Both the position numbers and the translations under genes were made by a program. The notes below the pieces were generated by a model. It had not been told where the DNA came from and made no database searches. It worked only from the letters and a program-made list of their open reading frames with translations. From Cellulomonas sp. (lineage in GTDB: Bacteria > Actinomycetota > Actinomycetes > Actinomycetales > Cellulomonadaceae), in contig NZ_JADGMY010000011.1 of the NCBI RefSeq assembly GCF_015234515.1, positions 173,395 through 237,394 on the forward strand: 64,000 nt of DNA, written 5' to 3'. Of this stretch, positions 42,102 to 51,973 are shown in pieces (position 1 is the first letter of the stretch; each line of letters begins with the position of its first letter).

Positions 42102-43520
42102 GTGTTGGATGTCGGGGTGCACACCGCCGCCCCGCCACCGGACGACGTCACCCGGCTCCTGCAGGCGCACGGTACGCGCGTCGCCTCGTCCGTCGGGACG
42201 GACGGGTCGTGGTGGGTGGCCCGGCCGGTCGAGGACGACGACGGCCCGTGGCTCGAGGTGCTGGTCGCCGACGTCCCCGTGGACGCCACGCTCGCCACGC
42301 GGGCGGGGCTGCTCACGGGCCTCGCGCACCCCCACCTCGCCCGGATCCTCGCGGTGGAGCCCCTGGGCCCCGGGCGCGTCGCGCTGGTGTGCGAGCACGT
42401 GCCCGGCCCGACGCTCGCCGCGGTGCGCGCGGCGCGGCCCCCGCTGGCCGACGGTGAGGTCGTGACGGTGGCGGTCCCCGTCGCGCAGGCGCTCGCCGAG
42501 CTGCACGCGGCGGGTCTCGCGCACGGCGCGGTCGGCGCCGACCGCGTCGTGCTGACCCCGGGCGGCGTGCCCGTCCTGGTCGACCTGCGCGGTGCGCTGC
42601 GCGGCGTGGGCACCACCACCGGGGACGTGCACCGGCTCGTCGCGGCCCTGCTCGGGCTGATGCCGCCGCTCGACGCGCACCTGGCGGCCGGCCTGGAGGA
42701 GACCGTGCGGCTGCGCGACGCGCTGGAGGCGCTGCTGCGGGGTCGCGCCACCTCGCAGGAGGTCGTGGAGGCCGTGTTCGCGGCGGCCACGCCCGAGCCG
42801 GTCCAGGTCCCGGAGGCGGACGAGCTCGCAGGCGCCCAGGTCGCGCTCGCGGCCGGGCGAAGCGGTGTCGCGCGGTCGGCGGCACCCGACCTTCCGCCTG
42901 CGCGGCGCGCGCGTCGGGGACCTCGTCGTCGCCCGTGGTGGCCGGTGGCTGCCGTGGCCGCGACCGTCCTGGTGCTCGGCGGCGGTGCCCTCGTGGTGCG
43001 GGCACTGCCCGACCCGCCTGCCGGGGCGAGCGCGCCCGCCACCACCGCCGGCGGCACCGCGGCCACGCCCATCCCAGCGGCGCCGGCGGACGGTGGTGGC
43101 GATGCCGGCGATGCGCGGCTGCTGGCCGACGAGCGGGACCCGGCGGCGGCCGCCGCGGCACTGACCCGGCTGCGGGCTGCGGCGCTCGCGGACGCCGACG
43201 CGAGCGGCGTCGCCGCCCTCGAGGTCGCCGGGTCGCCGGCGCTCGCGGCGGACGAGGCCCTGCTCGCCGCGCTGGCGGGTGCCCGCAGCGACGGGCTCGT
43301 GGTCGACGTCGTGTCGGCTGCCGCCGGCGGGACGACGCCGGACGGTGACGTGAGGGTCGAGGTCACCTCCGCCATGAGCGCACACGTGCGGGTCGCACCG
43401 ACGGGGGAGCGCACCGACGTGCCGGCGACGCCGGGTCGAACGGTCGAGCTCGTCCTGCGCTGGACGCCGGACGGGTGGCGGGTGTGGGACGTCAGGGCCC
43501 CGGGCGGCGCGACGCCCTGA
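42102..43520 (+). CDS. Pseudokinase-like membrane protein
   Basis: 472 residues from GTG 42102 (GGAGGTG 7 bases upstream). Residues 1-230 look like a degenerate Ser/Thr kinase lobe: ARLLTGLAHPHLARIL, LVCEHVPGPTLAAV and ALAELHAAGLAHGAVGADRVVLTPGGVPVLVDLRG. The HRD motif is replaced by HGA and DFG by DLR, with no Gly-rich loop or VAIK Lys, so it should not phosphorylate. A membrane helix (WWPVAAVAATVLVLGGGALVV) follows at about 286-306, then an Ala/Pro linker and an external domain. It could be a scaffold in envelope signalling. It overlaps the convergent epimerase gene by 29 bases. Confidence 0.72.
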   Translation: MLDVGVHTAAPPPDDVTRLLQAHGTRVASSVGTDGSWWVARPVEDDDGPWLEVLVADVPVDATLATRAGLLTGLAHPHLARILAVEPLGPGRVALVCEHVPGPTLAAVRAARPPLADGEVVTVAVPVAQALAELHAAGLAHGAVGADRVVLTPGGVPVLVDLRGALRGVGTTTGDVHRLVAALLGLMPPLDAHLAAGLEETVRLRDALEALLRGRATSQEVVEAVFAAATPEPVQVPEADELAGAQVALAAGRSGVARSAAPDLPPARRARRGPRRRPWWPVAAVAATVLVLGGGALVVRALPDPPAGASAPATTAGGTAATPIPAAPADGGGDAGDARLLADERDPAAAAAALTRLRAAALADADASGVAALEVAGSPALAADEALLAALAGARSDGLVVDVVSAAAGGTTPDGDVRVEVTSAMSAHVRVAPTGERTDVPATPGRTVELVLRWTPDGWRVWDVRAPGGATP

Positions 43521-44409
43521 GCCAGTGCGCGACCTCGGCGACCGTGCCGTGCCGTGGCACGAAGCCCGACGCCCGCAGCACCGCGGCGTCGGCGTTGATC
43601 GACCCGAGGACCTCCGACGAGAAGTCACCCAGGGCGACGCGCAGGAGCGGTGCGGGCACCGGCACCGTCACGCGTGCACCCCACGCGCGTGCCAACGCCG
43701 CGACCAGGTCGTCGTGCCGGTCGGCACGTGCCACGAGGTTGGCCGGCCCCCGCACCGGCTGGGTCAGCAGGTGCGTGATCGCGCGGACCTCGTCGAGCAG
43801 GCTGATCCAGCTCCAGTACTGCCGGCCGGACCCCAGCCGCGTCGCGACGCCGGCCCGCAACGGCAGGAGCAAGGGTGCGGCGGCACCGCCGTGCGCGCTC
43901 AGCACGATGCCGGTCCGCAGGTGCACGACGCGGACGCCCGCGTCCTGCGCCGGTGCCGTCGCGGCCTCCCAACGACGGACCACCCCCGCGAAGAAGGTGT
44001 CGCCGAGGGGCTCGTCCTCGCGCAGCAGCGTGTCACCGCGGTCCCCGTAGGCGCCGATGCCGGAGGCCTGCAGCAGCACGCGGGGTGCGGCGTCGTCCCC
44101 CCCACCCGCGAGCTGCGCGAGGGTCCGGGACAGCAGCCCGGCGGTCTGCACGCGTGACGTCACGATCTCGCGCTTGCGCGCGGCCGTCAGCGCGCGGGAC
44201 GCCACGTTCACCCCGGCGAGGTCGACCACGGCGTCGCACGACGCGACGACCGCTGTGTCGATGCTCCCGGCGACCGGGTCCCACGCGGACTCGCCGGGGG
44301 ACTGCGGGGCCCGGCGCACCAGGCGGACGACGTCGTGGCCGGACTCGCGCAGGTGCTGCACGAGCGCCGTACCGACGAGACCGGACGACCCGGCGACGAG
44401 CACGCGCAT
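43492..44409 (-). CDS. TIGR01777 family epimerase-like protein
   Basis: 305 residues from ATG 44409. It is an extended-SDR fold: VLVAGSSGLVGTALVQHLRE (NADP-binding loop), DAVVDLAGVNVASR, LLQASGIGAYGDRG (catalytic region with Tyr), LRTGIVLSAHGGAA and WSWISLLDEVRAI. The family (YfcH-like) occurs widely next to sucB/lipB in actinobacteria, but its substrate is unknown. The C-terminal domain of unknown function (ALGDFSSEVLGS) is present. It lies downstream of sucB beyond a terminator. Confidence 0.9.
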   Translation of the reverse strand: MRVLVAGSSGLVGTALVQHLRESGHDVVRLVRRAPQSPGESAWDPVAGSIDTAVVASCDAVVDLAGVNVASRALTAARKREIVTSRVQTAGLLSRTLAQLAGGGDDAAPRVLLQASGIGAYGDRGDTLLREDEPLGDTFFAGVVRRWEAATAPAQDAGVRVVHLRTGIVLSAHGGAAAPLLLPLRAGVATRLGSGRQYWSWISLLDEVRAITHLLTQPVRGPANLVARADRHDDLVAALARAWGARVTVPVPAPLLRVALGDFSSEVLGSINADAAVLRASGFVPRHGTVAEVAHWLRASRRPGP

Positions 44410-44484
44410 GTCGGCCACCCTAGCCACGGGGCGTCCGGACGGCGCGGGGGACCGGCGCGGCGGACGCGGCGACCGGTGGGACGC

Positions 44485-44520
44485 CGCAGGGCCGCCCACC
44501 TGTCGGTGGACGGCCCTGCG
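44485..44520 (-). terminator. sucB-lpdA operon terminator
   Basis: A perfect 10-bp stem (CGCAGGGCCG with CGGCCCTGCG), extended by partial pairing of CCACC and GGTGG, with a short loop. It is located 12 bases after the sucB stop. Confidence 0.8.
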
Positions 44521-44532
44521 CGGGTGCGTGCG

Positions 44533-46323
44533 TCAGAGGCCGAGCTCGGCCTCGAACGCGCCCTCCTCGAGACGGTTCTTCACCGCGGTGAGGTAGCGGG
44601 ACGCGTCGGCGCCGTCGACCAGGCGGTGGTCGTACGACAGGCACAGGTAGCACATCGACCGGATGGCGATGACCTCGGCGCCGTCCGCGTCCTTGACGAC
44701 GACGGGTCGCTTGACGATCGCGCCCGTGCCCAGGATCGCCGAGGTCCCGCCCGGGACGATCGGCGTGTCGATGATCGCGCCGCCCGAGCCGGTGTTCGTG
44801 ACCGTGAAGGTCGCACCGGACAGCTCGTCCGGCGTCACCTTGTTGGCACGCGTGCGTGCGGCCAGGTCGGCGATCTTGCGCGAGATGCCGGCGATGTTGA
44901 GGTCGCCCGCGTCGCGGATGACCGGCACGAGGAGCCCGCGCTCGGTGTCGACCGCGATGCCGACGTTCTCCTGGCCGTGGTACGTGATCGTCTTGTCCTC
45001 GAGCACGCCGTTGACCTTGGGGTACGTCTTGAGCGCCTCGACAGCGGCCTGCACGAAGAAGGGCAGGAACGTGAGGTTGACGCCCTCGCGCGCCTTGAAG
45101 TCCTCCTTCGCGCGTGCCCGCAGGCGGGCGATCCGCGTCACGTCGACCTCGACGACCGTCGTGAGCTGGGCCTGCGTGTGCAGCGCCTCGACCATGCGCT
45201 CGGCGATGATCTGCCGGAGCCGGCTGGCCTTCTCGGTCGTGCCGCGCAGCGGCGAGACGGCCGCAGGAGCTGCCGCCTTGGCCGGTGCCGCAGCGGCCGG
45301 TGCCGGTGCCGCCTGAGCGGCCTCGGCGGCCTTGCGTGCCTCCTCCGCCTTGGCGGCCGCCTCGAGGACGTCCTCCTTGCGGATGCGGCCCCCGACGCCC
45401 GAGCCGGTGAGCGTGGAGACGTCCACGCCCTTCTCGGCCGCGAGCTTGCGGACCAGCGGCGTGAGGTACGACCCGCCGGCCGACGGCTGCGCGGCCTGCT
45501 GCGGTGCCGCCGGCTGGGCGGCGGCCGCCTCCTGCGCGGGGCGCGCAGGCTGCTCGGTCGCGGGTGCCTGCTCGGCCTTCGGCGCGTCCTGGGCGGGCGC
45601 GGGCGCCTGCTCGGGCTGCGGGCTCGACTGCGCCGGGGCCGCGGGCTGCTCCGCCGCGGGGGCAGCGGCGGCGTCACCCGACCCGACGATGGCCAGGACT
45701 GCGCCGACCTCGACGGTCTCGTCCTCCTGGACGCGGATCTCCTGCAGCGTGCCGGCGACCGGCGACGGGATCTCGGTGTCGACCTTGTCGGTGGAGATCT
45801 CGAGCAGGGGCTCGTCGACCGCGACCTCGTCACCGACGGCCTTGAGCCACCGGGTGACGGTGCCCTGGGTGACGGACTCGCCGAGCGCCGGGAGGGTGAC
45901 CTCCTGGCCGCCACCGCCACCGCCGGACGACGCGGCGGGGGCCGGCGCCTCCTCGTGCTCCTCGACGGACTGCTGCGCGGACTGCTCCGCCGCGGGCTCC
46001 TCGACGGGCGCCTGCTCGGCGGGAGCCTCGGTGGCCTCCTCGGCGGGTGCCTGCTGCTCGCCCGAGCCGGCGTCGCCGCCGCCCTCGCCGGAGCCGATCA
46101 CGGCCAGCGTGGCGCCGACCTCGACGGTGTCGTCCTCCTGGACGAGGATCTGCTCGAGCACGCCGGCGAACGGCGACGGGATCTCGGTGTCGACCTTGTC
46201 GGTCGAGATCTCGAGCAGGGGCTCGTCGACGGCGACCGTGTCGCCGACGTTCTTGAGCCAACGGGTGACGGTGCCCTCGGTGACGGACTCACCGAGCGCG
46301 GGAAGCTGCACGTTGTCGGACAT
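44533..46323 (-). CDS. sucB: Dihydrolipoamide acyltransferase (2-oxoglutarate/pyruvate dehydrogenase E2)
   Basis: 596 residues. Two lipoyl domains with attachment Lys43 and Lys179 (both [14 protein letters not shown]) are joined by Ala/Pro/Glu-rich linkers. Then come a peripheral-subunit-binding domain ([17 protein letters not shown]) and the catalytic domain, which ends with [16 protein letters not shown] (His and Asp of the transferase site). It carries acyl groups from the E1 reaction to CoA; annotation as sucB follows the usual actinobacterial order with lpdA upstream. The two lipoyl domains are nearly identical at DNA level near 45764 and 46172. It depends on LipB/LipA made at 35743-38109. 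Confidence 0.93.
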   Translation of the reverse strand: MSDNVQLPALGESVTEGTVTRWLKNVGDTVAVDEPLLEISTDKVDTEIPSPFAGVLEQILVQEDDTVEVGATLAVIGSGEGGGDAGSGEQQAPAEEATEAPAEQAPVEEPAAEQSAQQSVEEHEEAPAPAASSGGGGGGQEVTLPALGESVTQGTVTRWLKAVGDEVAVDEPLLEISTDKVDTEIPSPVAGTLQEIRVQEDETVEVGAVLAIVGSGDAAAAPAAEQPAAPAQSSPQPEQAPAPAQDAPKAEQAPATEQPARPAQEAAAAQPAAPQQAAQPSAGGSYLTPLVRKLAAEKGVDVSTLTGSGVGGRIRKEDVLEAAAKAEEARKAAEAAQAAPAPAAAAPAKAAAPAAVSPLRGTTEKASRLRQIIAERMVEALHTQAQLTTVVEVDVTRIARLRARAKEDFKAREGVNLTFLPFFVQAAVEALKTYPKVNGVLEDKTITYHGQENVGIAVDTERGLLVPVIRDAGDLNIAGISRKIADLAARTRANKVTPDELSGATFTVTNTGSGGAIIDTPIVPGGTSAILGTGAIVKRPVVVKDADGAEVIAIRSMCYLCLSYDHRLVDGADASRYLTAVKNRLEEGAFEAELGL

Positions 46324-46352
46324 GACCGCTCGTGTCTCCTTCGATCCTGAGG

Positions 46353-47735
46353 TCAGTTGTGGGCGTGCAGCGGCTTGCCGGCGAGCGCGAGGAACGCCTC
46401 ACCGAGTGCCTCGTTCTGCGTAGGGTGCGCGTGCACGAGCTGGGCGACGTCCTCCGGGTAGGCCTCCCAGTTGACGATCAGCTGGCCCTCGCCGATCAGC
46501 TCCCCGACGCGCGCACCGATCATGTGCACGCCGACGACCGGACCGTCCTTCTTGCGGACGAGCTTGATGAAGCCCTGGGTGGCGAGGATCTGGCTCTTGC
46601 CGTTGCCCCCGAGGTTGTACTCGAGGACCTCGACGCCGTCGTCGCCGTAGAGCTCCTTGGCGCGCTTCTCGGTCACGCCGACCGACCCCACCTCGGGGTC
46701 CGAGTACGTGACGCGCGGGATGCCGGACTCCTCGATGAGCGGCGGGTTGAGGCCCGCGATCTGCTCGGCGACGAAGATGCCCTGCTGGAACCCGCGGTGG
46801 GCGAGCTGCAGGCCGGGGACGATGTCGCCGACCGCGTAGATGTTGGCCACGCCGGTGTGCAGGCGCTCGTCGGTGATGACGAAGCCGCGGTCCAGCGTGA
46901 TGCCCTGCTCCTCGTAACCGAGGCCGCCGGTGTTGGGCCCACGGCCCACGGCGACGAGCAGCACGTCCGCGTCGAACGTCTTGCCGTCCTCGAGCGAGAC
47001 GTGCACGCCGTTGTCGTCCTGCGTGACGCCGGAGAACCGGACCCCCAGGTTGAACGCGATGCCGCGCTTGCGGAACGCGCGCTCGAAGGCCTTCGAGATC
47101 GCCTCGTCCTCGTTGGGCACCAGGTGGGGGAGCGCCTCGATGATCGTGACGTCGGCACCGAACGAGCGCCACACGCTGGCGAACTCCGAGCCGATGACGC
47201 CGCCACCGAGGATGATGGCCGAGCGCGGCACCCAGTCGAGGGTGAGCGCCTGGTCGGACGTCAGGACGCGGCCGCCGATCTCCAGACCGGGCAGGGACCG
47301 CGCGTACGAGCCGGTGCCGAGCACGATGTGCTCGCCGGTCAGGGTGCGGTCGCCCACCTGGACGGTGTTCGGGCCGGTGAGCTTGCCGTAGCCCTGCACG
47401 ACCTCGATCTTGCGGGACTTGATGAGCCCCTGCAGCCCCTTGTAGAGGCGGCCGACCACGTTGTCCTTGTACTGGTTCACGCCGCCCATGTCGATGCGCT
47501 CGAGGTGCGTGTGCACCCCGAAGCTCGCACCCTCGCGGGCGTTGTCGGCCAGCTCAGCGGCGTGCAGGAGGGCCTTGGTCGGGATGCAGCCTCGGTGGAG
47601 GCAGGTACCTCCCACCTTGTCGGCCTCGACCAGGGCGACGGTCTTGCCCAGCTCGGCGGCGCGCAGTGCGGCGGCGTAACCGCCACTGCCTCCGCCCAGG
47701 ACGACGATGTCGAAAGCGGTGCCGTTGTCGGCCAC
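46353..47735 (-). CDS. lpdA: Dihydrolipoyl dehydrogenase
   Basis: 460 residues from GTG 47735 (GAGGAG about 8 bases upstream). The FAD Rossmann motif is [16 protein letters not shown], and the redox disulfide is in [18 protein letters not shown]. The NAD motif is [15 protein letters not shown]. The active-site His-Glu pair is in [13 protein letters not shown]. It is the E3 component re-oxidising lipoyl groups of SucB and other 2-oxoacid dehydrogenases and the glycine cleavage system. It lies 29 bases upstream of sucB in one operon. Bases 47736-47933 hold no other gene; the minus strand there carries the lpdA promoter region. Confidence 0.96.
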   Translation of the reverse strand: MADNGTAFDIVVLGGGSGGYAAALRAAELGKTVALVEADKVGGTCLHRGCIPTKALLHAAELADNAREGASFGVHTHLERIDMGGVNQYKDNVVGRLYKGLQGLIKSRKIEVVQGYGKLTGPNTVQVGDRTLTGEHIVLGTGSYARSLPGLEIGGRVLTSDQALTLDWVPRSAIILGGGVIGSEFASVWRSFGADVTIIEALPHLVPNEDEAISKAFERAFRKRGIAFNLGVRFSGVTQDDNGVHVSLEDGKTFDADVLLVAVGRGPNTGGLGYEEQGITLDRGFVITDERLHTGVANIYAVGDIVPGLQLAHRGFQQGIFVAEQIAGLNPPLIEESGIPRVTYSDPEVGSVGVTEKRAKELYGDDGVEVLEYNLGGNGKSQILATQGFIKLVRKKDGPVVGVHMIGARVGELIGEGQLIVNWEAYPEDVAQLVHAHPTQNEALGEAFLALAGKPLHAHN

Positions 47736-47933
47736 GTGCGCACTCCTCGGAGGGTCTGGGATTTGCTGCCCGCCCATCTTGTCATCCCGGTCGCGTCGCG
47801 ACGAACTGGCTAGCACGTCCGAGGGTGTGAGTCCCGCGACAGTCGTCCCATGACCTGCGGCCGCGGTGTGCTCGCGGGGCGGCCCGCGTCGTCTTCCAGG
47901 CGGGACCCAGGCACCGTCGGTAGGGTGCGGCGC

Positions 47934-48293
47934 ATGGGTCTGTTCTCGCGTCGGCGTCCGGGTCGGTCAGGTGCGCCCACGGGCGCGCCCACCGGACGCG
48001 ATGCGCGCGCCGAGACGTTGGCGTACCTGCGCGACTTCGTGGCGACCCGGGTGGGGGTGGAGGCGTACGTGGAGCCGCAGACCAACGTCACCCCGACGAC
48101 GCTCATGCTCGTGGCCACCGACGGGGAGTGGACGCGACGCAAGGTCCCGGACGAGCGCGCAGCCGCAGCGCTGGCACGTGACCTGCAGATACCCGTCTAC
48201 GACGTCCAGCGCACGGGATACCCGCAGCGCGTGCGGGACTGGAACTCGCGACAGCGCATCGAGCGCAAGCGGCGCGCGGCGGGACGGGCCTGA
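47934..48293 (+). CDS. Conserved hypothetical protein beside pepA
   Basis: 119 residues from ATG 47934. A basic, Arg/Gly-rich start (MGLFSRRRPGRSG) precedes a small alpha/beta segment: AYLRDFVATRVGVEAYVEP, TTLMLVATDGEWTRRKVPDE and LQIPVYDVQRTGYPQRVRDW. The end is again basic. It occurs between lpdA and pepA in related actinobacteria as I recall, and is sometimes labelled oxidoreductase without evidence. No catalytic motif or membrane segment is visible. It is convergent with pepA. Confidence 0.75.
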   Translation: MGLFSRRRPGRSGAPTGAPTGRDARAETLAYLRDFVATRVGVEAYVEPQTNVTPTTLMLVATDGEWTRRKVPDERAAAALARDLQIPVYDVQRTGYPQRVRDWNSRQRIERKRRAAGRA

Positions 48294-48324
48294 GAGCTCG
48301 ACCGGCCGCCGCGCCGCGCGGCGC

Positions 48325-49806
48325 TCAGGACGCCCGCTGCTCCAGCAGGCGCAGGAGAGTGCGGACGCCCACGCCGGTCCCGCCGACCGGCGTGTAGCCG
48401 AAGGCCGTCCGCTCGTTGAACGCGGGGCCCGCGACGTCGAGGTGCGCCCACGGCGTCGTGCCGACGAACTCCTGCAGGAAGATCCCGGCGGTGAGCATCC
48501 CGCCGAACCGGTCGCCGATGTTGGCGAGGTCGGCGACCTTCGACTTCAGGCCCGCGCGCAGGTCCGCCGGGAGCGGCATGGGCCAGAACTGCTCGCCGGC
48601 GTCGTGCGCCGCGTCGACGAGCTCGGCGCGGGCCTCGTCCGTCCCCATGACGGCCGAGACGCGGTGGCCCAGCGCGACGACCTGGGCGCCCGTGAGCGTC
48701 GCGATGTCGACGACGAGGTCCGGCTTCTCCTCGACCGCGGCGACCAGTCCGTCGGCCATGACCAGTCGGCCCTCGGCGTCGGTGTTGAGCACCTCCACGG
48801 TCTTGCCGCCCCGGATCGTGATGACGTCGGAGGGCCGCTGCGCGGTGCCGGACGGCATGTTCTCCGCCAGGCAGAGCCAGCCCGTCACGGCGACGGGCAG
48901 GCCGAGACGCGCCGCTGCGACCACGGTGTGGAGCACGGCGGCCGCTCCGGCCATGTCCGACTTCATCGCCTCCATGCCGGCCGCGGGCTTGATGGAGATG
49001 CCGCCGGAGTCGAACGTGATGCCCTTGCCGACGAGCGCGACGTGCCCGGACGCCTTCGCCGGGGAGTAGGCGACCTTGACGAGACGCGGCGGGCGCGCCG
49101 AGCCCTGGCCGACACCGACGATGCCGCCGTAGCCTCCGGCGGCCAGGGCCTTCTCGTCGAGCACCGTCACCTTGAGCGACTTGGCGCCCGATGCCTTGAC
49201 GGCGGCCTTGGCGGTGTCCGCGAAGGCCTCCGGGAACAGGTCGTTGGGCGCGGCGTTGACCAGGTCGCGCGTCGCGTGGACCGCGGCCGCCAGCACCTCG
49301 GCACGTGCCACGGCGGCCTGGGTCGCCTTGTCCCGGGCGAGGGGCGTCACGACCTCGATGCGGCCGACCGGTGCGTCCTGGGTGTGGTAGCGGTCGTACA
49401 CGTACGCGCCGAGCAGCGCGCCTTCGGCGACGGCGGCGACCGCCTCGGCGTCGTCCGCGGGCAGGGCGAGGGCGACGGAGCCCAGGCCGGACAGCTCGCG
49501 CGTCGCGGCGCCGCTCGCGCGTCGCAGCAGCTCGGCGCCCGCCGGCGTGGCGGTGTCGGCGGGACCCTCACCGAGCCCCGTCACCACCAGGGTGGCCGCA
49601 CGCAGGCCGGCGCCCGGGAGGCGCCGGACCTCGTCGACCGCGCCGGTGATGCCGAGCCGCGCTCCGTCCTGCGTGATCTGGCGCGTCAGCTCCGCCGGGA
49701 GCCAGTCGGCTCCCACCGGGACCACGGACGTGCCCTGGGCGCGCACGCCCACGACCACCGCGTCGACGTCGAGCTGGCTGGGGTCGGAGGAGGTCAGCGA
49801 GATCAC
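48325..49806 (-). CDS. pepA: Leucyl aminopeptidase (M17 family)
   Basis: 493 residues. The catalytic domain has VGKGITFDSGGISIKPA (metal-binding Lys and Asp), MKSDMAGAA and NTDAEGRLVMADGL, with the NTDAEGRL signature carrying Asp and Glu metal ligands and the catalytic Arg. The N-terminal domain is the usual regulatory lobe. It releases N-terminal amino acids from peptides, with two zinc or manganese ions, as a hexamer. The gene start is ATG 49806 (MISLTSSDPS). It is divergent from the small membrane protein at 49887. Confidence 0.95.
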   Translation of the reverse strand: MISLTSSDPSQLDVDAVVVGVRAQGTSVVPVGADWLPAELTRQITQDGARLGITGAVDEVRRLPGAGLRAATLVVTGLGEGPADTATPAGAELLRRASGAATRELSGLGSVALALPADDAEAVAAVAEGALLGAYVYDRYHTQDAPVGRIEVVTPLARDKATQAAVARAEVLAAAVHATRDLVNAAPNDLFPEAFADTAKAAVKASGAKSLKVTVLDEKALAAGGYGGIVGVGQGSARPPRLVKVAYSPAKASGHVALVGKGITFDSGGISIKPAAGMEAMKSDMAGAAAVLHTVVAAARLGLPVAVTGWLCLAENMPSGTAQRPSDVITIRGGKTVEVLNTDAEGRLVMADGLVAAVEEKPDLVVDIATLTGAQVVALGHRVSAVMGTDEARAELVDAAHDAGEQFWPMPLPADLRAGLKSKVADLANIGDRFGGMLTAGIFLQEFVGTTPWAHLDVAGPAFNERTAFGYTPVGGTGVGVRTLLRLLEQRAS

Positions 49807-49886
49807 AGGGCGATGCTACCGGCGACACGCTCGGGGACCGAGGGACCTGTGCGTGCTGCGCATCGGCGACGGTAGGTTCTGGACCC

Positions 49887-50243
49887 GTGTTCCTCCCTCT
49901 CGCGCTGCTCGTGGCGGCGCTGTGCCTCGCGCTGGCCGGCTGGGCCACGTGGTTCGTGGTGGCCGACCGCGCCGTCGTCCTGCGCCAGCTGTGGGGTGGC
50001 GCCGTCGTCGAGGGGGTGCTGCTGCTGCAGGCGGTCGTCCTGGCCGTCGTGCAGGCCCGTGGTGACCAGGAGGTCGACGGCTGGCTGCTGTGGGGGTACG
50101 TCGTCACGCAGCTGGTCGTGCTGCCCGTGGCCGCGGCCTGGGCGTTCGCGGAGCGGACGCGCTGGAGCTCGGTGGTGCTCCTCGTCGCGGCGCTGACCGT
50201 CGCCTTCCTCGAGCTGCGGCTCCTGCAGATCTGGGCGGCGTGA
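49887..50243 (+). CDS. Small integral membrane protein (hypothetical)
   Basis: 118 residues from GTG 49887 with four membrane helices: FLPLALLVAALCLALAGWA, GAVVEGVLLLQAVVLAVVQ, LLWGYVVTQLVVLPVAAAWA and VVLLVAALTVAFLELRLLQ. There is no known catalytic motif. It is followed at one base distance by the next membrane gene, then by pyrD, all on the same strand and tightly packed, so they form an operon. The role is unknown. Confidence 0.75.
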   Translation: MFLPLALLVAALCLALAGWATWFVVADRAVVLRQLWGGAVVEGVLLLQAVVLAVVQARGDQEVDGWLLWGYVVTQLVVLPVAAAWAFAERTRWSSVVLLVAALTVAFLELRLLQIWAA

Positions 50244-50244
50244 G

Positions 50245-50697
50245 GTGACGACGCCGGCGCCGACGTCCGCGCACCGCCCGACCGGCACCGGCGGGGGCCG
50301 GCTGCTCGTGGCCGTCTACGGCGTGCTCGCCCTGGCCGCGACCGCTCGCGGGCTCTACCAGGTCGGCACCAAGCTCGACGAGGCCCCGGTCGCCTACGTG
50401 CTCTCCCTGGTGGCCGGGATCGTCTACCTGGTCGCGACGTACGCGCTCGCGCGCGACCGCCGGGCGCTGGCGTGGGCCGCCGTCGGCTTCGAGCTCCTCG
50501 GGGTCCTGACCGTCGGGACGTTGTCGATGGTCGACGTCGGGGACTTCCCGGACGAGACGGTGTGGTCGCAGCTCGGGGCCGGGTACGGGTACGTGCCGCT
50601 CGTCCTGCCGTTCGTCGGCCTGTGGTGGCTGCGGCGCACCGGACGCGCGCCGGTCGTGGACACCCCGCCGGCGGACGCACCGCCCGCCGTAGGGTGA
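50245..50697 (+). CDS. Small integral membrane protein (hypothetical)
   Basis: 150 residues from GTG 50245, right after the preceding stop. After a Thr/Pro-rich tail there are four helices: LLVAVYGVLALAATARGLYQ, PVAYVLSLVAGIVYLVATYA, LAWAAVGFELLGVLTVGTL and YVPLVLPFVGLWWLRR. A Pro/Ala tail ends the protein. The SMVDVGDFPDETVWS loop is external. It appears with the gene at 49887 as a conserved actinobacterial pair upstream of pyrD. The function is unknown. Confidence 0.75.
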   Translation: MTTPAPTSAHRPTGTGGGRLLVAVYGVLALAATARGLYQVGTKLDEAPVAYVLSLVAGIVYLVATYALARDRRALAWAAVGFELLGVLTVGTLSMVDVGDFPDETVWSQLGAGYGYVPLVLPFVGLWWLRRTGRAPVVDTPPADAPPAVG

Positions 50698-50702
50698 GCG
50701 CC

Positions 50703-51758
50703 GTGTACCGGCTCCTCTTCGACCTGGTCTTCCGCCGCATGGACCCCGAGCGTGCGCACGAGGTCGCGTTCGCGCTCATCGGCGCCGTGGGACGCGTGCC
50801 CGTGCTGCGCCGGGCGGTGTCGTTCGTCCTGCGTGTGCCCCGCGGGGGCGCCGGGCAGGCCACGGTGTGGGGGCGCACGCTGCCGGGCCGGTTCGGCCTG
50901 GCGGCGGGGTTCGACAAGAACGCCCGCGCCGTCGAGGGACTGGCGATGCTCGGGTTCGCGTTCGTCGAGATCGGCACCGTCACCGCGCACCCCCAGCCGG
51001 GCAACGAGCGGCCCCGCCTCTGGCGCGTGGTCGAGGACCGTGCGCTGCGCAACCGGATGGGCTTCAACAACGAGGGCTCGGCGGCGGTGGCGGCGCGGCT
51101 GCGCCGCCTCCGGAGCACCCCGCACGGCCGCGCCCTCGTGGTCGGCGCCAACATCGGCAAGACGAAGGTGACGCCCGCGGCCGACGCGCCGTCCGACTAC
51201 GCGACGAGCGCAGAGCGTCTCGCGCCGTACGCCGACTACCTCGTCGTGAACGTGTCCTCCCCGAACACGCCCGGGCTGCGCGACCTGCAGGCGGTCGACG
51301 CGCTGCGGCCCGTGCTCACCGCGACCCGGGACGCCGCCGGCCAGGCCACCGCCCGGGCAGGGCTCCCGCCGGTGCCGGTGCTGGTGAAGATCGCTCCCGA
51401 CCTGTCCGACGAGGACGTCGACGCGGTCGCGGACCTCGTGACGGAGCTGGGTCTCGACGGGGTCGTCGCCGTCAACACGACGATCGCCCACGATCTCGGG
51501 CCCGGGGGCCTGTCCGGTCCGCCGGTGCTCCCGCGGGGTCTCGACGTGGTGGCCCGGCTACGGACCCGGCTCGGTCCGGACCCGGTGATCATCGGCGTCG
51601 GCGGGATCAGCGGGCCGGCGGACGCCCTCGAGTACCTTGCCGTCGGCGCGACCCTCGTGCAGGCCTACACGGCCTTCATCTACGAGGGGCCGACGCTGCC
51701 CGCCCGCATCGGCCGTGCGCTCGCACAGGACTCCGCGCAGAGGGTCGGTGCCCGATGA
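50703..51758 (+). CDS. pyrD: Quinone-dependent dihydroorotate dehydrogenase (class 2)
   Basis: 351 residues from GTG 50703 (VYRLLFDL), preceded by AGGG at about 8 bases; GTG 50694 is an alternative that overlaps the upstream stop. The N-terminal amphipathic helices (DLVFRRMDPERAHEVAFALI) bind the membrane and quinone, as in class 2 enzymes. The FMN barrel follows: LAAGFDKNARAVEG, FVEIGTVTAHPQPGN, RNRMGFNNEGS, VVNVSSPNTPGLRDLQ with the catalytic Ser and IIGVGGISGPADA. It oxidises dihydroorotate to orotate in pyrimidine synthesis. Confidence 0.94.
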   Translation: MYRLLFDLVFRRMDPERAHEVAFALIGAVGRVPVLRRAVSFVLRVPRGGAGQATVWGRTLPGRFGLAAGFDKNARAVEGLAMLGFAFVEIGTVTAHPQPGNERPRLWRVVEDRALRNRMGFNNEGSAAVAARLRRLRSTPHGRALVVGANIGKTKVTPAADAPSDYATSAERLAPYADYLVVNVSSPNTPGLRDLQAVDALRPVLTATRDAAGQATARAGLPPVPVLVKIAPDLSDEDVDAVADLVTELGLDGVVAVNTTIAHDLGPGGLSGPPVLPRGLDVVARLRTRLGPDPVIIGVGGISGPADALEYLAVGATLVQAYTAFIYEGPTLPARIGRALAQDSAQRVGAR

Positions 51759-51970
51759 CGGCAGCGCGCGCCCGGTGGCAGTGGCGGCTGGTGGCAGCCG
51801 ACGGCTCGGACGTCGAACGCCCCGGCAGCCCGGTGTTCCTCGCCCGTTTCGAGGCCGAGCAGTGGCTCGGTGAGCACTGGCGCGCGCTCGCCGCTCAGGG
51901 CGTGCACCGCGCCGTGCTGCAGAACGACGGCACGGAGCTGTCGCCCGGCGTCGAGCTGCCCGCCGGCTGA
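51755..51970 (+). CDS. Small hypothetical protein downstream of pyrD
   Basis: 71 residues from ATG 51755, overlapping the pyrD stop (ATGA). It contains WQWRLVAADGSDVE, FLARFEAEQWLGEHW and GVHRAVLQNDGTELSPGVELP. The pattern suggests one small alpha/beta domain with many Trp and no Cys. I believe it is a widespread actinobacterial hypothetical family. Its place in the pyrD transcript says nothing firm about function. Its stop is 3 bases from the convergent MocR gene end. Confidence 0.75.
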   Translation: MTAARARWQWRLVAADGSDVERPGSPVFLARFEAEQWLGEHWRALAAQGVHRAVLQNDGTELSPGVELPAG

Positions 51971-51973
51971 GGC

